A stretch of DNA of 64,000 bases from Ricinus communis. Lineage: Eukaryota > Streptophyta > Magnoliopsida > Malpighiales > Euphorbiaceae. Under the pieces are notes generated by a model. It was not told the origin of the DNA. It searched no databases and saw only the letters and a list, made by a program, of their open reading frames with translations. The DNA lies in contig NC_063260.1 in the NCBI RefSeq assembly GCF_019578655.1, positions 18,968,723 to 19,032,722 of the forward strand. Direction: 5' to 3'. The position numbers and the translations under genes are program-made. Shown piece by piece: positions 60,301 to 64,000 of the stretch (positions within the stretch are counted from its first letter, which is position 1; every line of letters starts with the position of its first letter).

Positions 60301-62768
60301 TCATCACACTAAATTACAAAAATTCAATTCAAACATCAAATAAAAAAAGTTATTCAAACAAAAATATTAAAAAAACCCAACATGACTTTTGGAGTGACTC
60401 CACCATGCAACTTAATAAAATTAAAGATTAGCTACTAACCCTATCATGAACTTATTTAGAGATTAGGTAGAGCTACTAACCTTAGAAATAGATATTGAGA
60501 TAGTGAACATAATAAGGAAATTAAAAAGTTATATTTAGCTAAAGAATAAATAACTTAACTTATCAAGTATCAGATTCTAACTAATCATCAAATCTTCAAC
60601 TTAACTTGTGCCGACAAAAACCTTATGTTCTTCGAGCTCCAACCTTCAAGCGCATGCCATTTTTAACAAATTAGAGTTTATAAATTTTCTATTTCTAATT
60701 AGCAAACAGAAGAAGTAAAATAAGCCAACATGACTTTTGAAGGAACACCACCATTCAACTTAATAAAATTAAAAATTAGCTACTAACCCTATCATGGAGT
60801 TATTAAAAGACGAGGTAGAGGTACTAACCTTAGAAATAAAAATTGAAATAGTAAACAAAATAAAAAAATTAAAAAGTCATATTTAGTTAAAGAATAAAGA
60901 ATTTAATCTTTCAAGTATCAGCTTCTAACTGATCATAAGTTTTTCAACTTAACTTGTGCCGACGCAAACCCTATGTTCTTCGAGCTCCAACCTTAAAGCA
61001 CATAACATTTTAACAAATTATAGTTTATAAACTTTCTATTTCTAATTAACAATCATCACACTAAATTACAAAAATTCAATTCAAACATTAAACAAAAGAA
61101 GTTATTCAAACAAAAATATTAAAAAAAGCCAACATGACTTTTGGAGTGACTCCACCATGCAACTTAATAAAATTAAAGATTAGCAACAAACCCTATCATG
61201 AAATTATTTAGAGATTAGGTAGAGCTACTAACCTTAGAAATAGATATTGAGATGGTGAACATAATAAGGAAATTAAAAAGTTATATTTAGCTAAAGAATA
61301 AATAACTTAACTTTTCAAGTATCAGCTTCTAACTAATCATCAGTTCTTCAACATAACTTGTGCCGACGCAAACCTTATGTATCAGCTTCTAACTAATCAT
61401 CAGTTCTTCAACATAACTTGTGCCGACGCAAACCTTATGTTCTTCGAGCTCCAACCTTCAAACGCATGCCATTTTTCAAAAATTAGAGTTTATAGATTTT
61501 CTATTTCTAATTAACAAACAAAACAAGCAAAGTAACCCAACATGACTTTTGAAGGAAGACCACCATGCAACTTAATAAAATTAAAAATTAGCTACTAACC
61601 CTATCATGGAATTATTTAAAGACGAGGTAGAGGTACTAAACTTAGAAATAGAAATTGAAATAGTAAACAAAATAAGAAAATTAAAAAGTCATATTTAGCA
61701 AAAGAATAAAGAACTTAACCTTCCAAGTATCAGCTTCTAACTGATCATAAGTTTTTCAACTTAACTTGTGCCGACGCAAACCCTATGTTCTTCGAGCTCC
61801 AAGCACATAACATTTTAACAAATTAGAGTTTAAAAATTTTCTATTTCTAATTAACAATCATCACACTAAATTACAAAAATTCAATTCAAACATCAAAAAA
61901 AAGAAGTTATTCAAACAAAAATATTAAAAAAACCAAACATGACTTTTGGATTCACTCCACCATGCAACTTAATAAAATTAAAGATTATCTACTAGCCCTA
62001 TCATGAATTTATTTAGAGATGAGGTAGAGCTACTAACCTTAGAAATAGAAATTTAGATAGTGAACATAATAAGGAAATTAAAAAGTCATATTTAGCTAAA
62101 GAATAAAGAACTTAACCTTTCAAATATCAGCTTGTAACTGATCATAAGTTTTTCAACTTAACTTGTGCCGAAGTAAACCTTATGTTCTTCGAGCTCCAAC
62201 TTTCAAGCGCATGCCAATTTTCACAAATTAGAGTTTATAAATTTTCTATTTCTCATTAGCAAACAAAAGAAGTAAATTAACAAAACATGACTTTTGAAGG
62301 AACACCACCATGCAACTTAATAAAATTAAAAATTAGCTACTAACCCTATCATTGAGTTATTTATAGACGAGATAGAGGTACTAACCTTAGAAATAGAAAT
62401 TGAAATAGTAAACAAAATAAGAAAATTAAAAAGTCATATTTAGTTAAAGAATAAAGAATTTAACCTTTAAAGTATCAGTTCTAACTGATCATAAGTTTTT
62501 CAACTTAACTTGTGCCGATGCAAACCCTATGTTCTTCGAGCTCCAACCTTAAAGCACATAACATTTTAAGAAATTAGAGTTTATAAACTTTCTATTTCTA
62601 ATTAACAATCATCACACTAAATTACAAAAATTCAATTCAAACATTAAACAAAAGAAGTTATTCAAACAAAAATATTAAAAGAACCCAACATGACTTTTGG
62701 AGTGACTACACCATGCAACTTAATAAAATTAAAGATTAGCTACAAACCCTATCATGAAATTATTTAGA
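57395..62768. repeat. Satellite array with a two-monomer higher-order repeat
   Basis: Tandem monomers share CATGACTTTTG near 57484, 57831, 58173, 58521, 58926, 59274, 59630, 59978, 60381, 60729, 61133, 61541, 61939, 62286 and 62689. Two types alternate from 58521 on: type A (TTTTGAAGGAACACC) and type B (TTTTGGAGTGACTCC or close variants). The spacing is about 348 bp from B to A and about 404 bp from A to B, a dimer of about 752 bp. The longer interval holds an extra 55-60 bp around ACACTAAATTACAAAAATTC. All units share TTGTGCCGACGCAAACC and TTCGAGCTCCAACCTTCAAG. The first units (57484-58521) are all A-like. Confidence 0.95.
61321..61440. repeat. Perfect 60-bp tandem duplication inside the satellite
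   Basis: Positions 61321-61380 and 61381-61440 are identical. The duplication lengthens this B-to-A interval from 348 to 408 bp. Both halves share the variant CAACATAACTTG, where other units have CAACTTAACTTG. Confidence 0.95.
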
Positions 62769-62998
62769 GGTTCTAACTCAATCTAGTTATGCAGTTAAAA
62801 TCTACTTTTTCACATAATGCCTGCGGGCATATCATCTTAATCACTAAGTTTGGTCATTCTCATTCGCATTTAAACGCATGCATATTGCAAAGGAGAGAGG
62901 AGAAAAAGCATATACATACATATATGTGTAATATACTACTCACAGAGCAAACCTCCAGCACTTAATGACTCCGGGTTATCTAGTCACAAATATACAAA
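62769..62998. other. Non-satellite interruption in the array
   Basis: After TATTTAGAGG the satellite stops and about 230 bp of unrelated sequence follow, including GGAGAGAGGAGAAAAAGC and a TACATATATGTG stretch, before satellite-derived sequence resumes at about 62998. Confidence 0.75.
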
Positions 62999-64000
62999 TT
63001 AGAGTTTATAAATTTTCTATTTCTAATTAACAATCATCAAACTATTTTGTTCACTGTCTCAATTTCTATTTCCTAGGTCCGTACCTCTACCTCAACTCTA
63101 AATAATTTCATGATGGGGTTAGTAGCTAATCTTTAATTTTATTAAGTTGCATGGTGGAGTTACTTCAAAAGTAATGTTTGGTAGAGATGAGGTAGAAGTG
63201 CTAACATAGAAATAGAAATTGAGAAAGTTAACAAAATAAGAAAATAGAAAAAGTTATATTTAGCTCAAGAATAGACAACTTAGCTTCTCAAGTATCGGCT
63301 TCTAATTGATGATCAGTTCTTCAACTTAACATGTGCCGAGGCAAATCTTATGTTCTTCGAGCTCCAATCTTCAAGCACATACCATTTTTAACAAATTAGA
63401 GTATAACAAATTTTATATTTCTAATTAACAATCATCAAACTATATTTTGTTCACTGTCCTAATTTCTATTTCCTAGGTCCGTACCTCTACCTCAACTCTA
63501 AATAATTTCATGATAGGGTTAGTAGCTAATCTTTAATTTTATTAAGTTGCATGGTGGAGTTACTTCAAAAGTAATGTTTGGCAGAGATTAGGTAGAAGTA
63601 CTGACATAGAAATAGAAATTGAGATAGTTAACAAAATAAGAAAAAAAAAGTTATATTTAGCTGAAGAATAGACAACTTATCTTTTCAAGTATCAGCTTCT
63701 AACTGATAATCAGTTCATCAACTTAACATGTGCCGAGACAAATCTTATGTTCTTCGAGCTCCAATCTTCAAGCACATACCACTTTTAACAAATTAGAGTT
63801 TAATAAATTTTATATTTCTAATTAAACAATCACCAGACAATATTAGAAACAATGCAATTCAAACATCAAACAAAAAAAGTAATTCAGACAAAAAAAACTA
63901 AAATAACCCAACAAGAACTATGAAGTAACTCCGCCATGCAACTTAACAAAATTAAGTATTAGCTACTAACCCAATCAGTCTATTTGGATAGTGGCGGCAT
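62999..64000. repeat. Satellite variant with 400-bp period and internal inversion
   Basis: Two units spaced exactly 400 bp apart (TTTCCTAGGTCCG at 63070 and 63470) contain a segment of about 130 bp (63047-63178 and 63446-63578) that is the reverse complement of the main satellite, including its CCATGCAACTTAATAAAATT portion. Direct-orientation satellite follows in each unit. The array runs out of the window. Confidence 0.88.

Noticed and set aside
57395..64000. CRISPR-like array
   Set aside because: Repeats are about 350-400 bp and contiguous without unique spacers, so this is a plant satellite, not CRISPR.

Overview
The window is nuclear DNA from a eudicot plant. Introns are AT-rich with GT-AG borders and the proteins match land-plant families. 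A woody Malpighiales or Euphorbiaceae-like genome is plausible, but this is a guess from general resemblance. Two apparently intact genes sit in the left half. The right half is decayed gene copies, transposons and satellite DNA.

Layout. 1-4.2 kb is AT-rich intergenic DNA. 4.68-7.43 kb (+) is a seven-exon JAZ3/TIFY6B-like jasmonate repressor gene with three G-boxes in its promoter. 9.26-15.05 kb is a complete but inactivated Ty3/gypsy chromovirus. 17.17-32.08 kb (-) is a full 21-exon gene for Mediator subunit MED23 (1608 codons by my exon joins), with two GC-AG introns. A 39-bp minisatellite lies at 33.07-33.54 kb.

33.73-41.11 kb (+) is a broken copy of the bifunctional biotin gene BIO3-BIO1, split in its first coding exon by a deleted Ty1/copia element (34.2-37.3 kb). 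Next come a two-exon fragment of an FGGY sugar-kinase gene (42.7-43.2 kb) and fragments of a CBP60 calmodulin-binding protein gene. The CBP60 copy at 44.9-49.17 kb (+) is split by a 2.73-kb solo-LTR-like insertion and is fused to a second copy of the BIO1 tail (49.18-50.27 kb). A second CBP60 copy lies inverted at 54.05-56.52 kb (-). Both CBP60 copies share the same premature stop.

From 57.4 kb to the window end there is a satellite of about 350-400 bp monomers. From 58.5 kb it settles into a regular two-monomer higher-order repeat of about 750 bp, and it ends in units carrying an internal inversion.

How it fits together. JAZ3 acts in jasmonate signalling and MED23 in the Mediator complex; both appear functional but are not an operon-like unit. 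The BIO3-BIO1 and CBP60 remnants echo the neighbouring Arabidopsis pair AT5G57590/AT5G57580, so the right half is best read as a decayed duplicate of an ancestral neighbourhood, broken up by insertions and segmental duplications next to a satellite array. I found no tRNA, rRNA or CRISPR feature.
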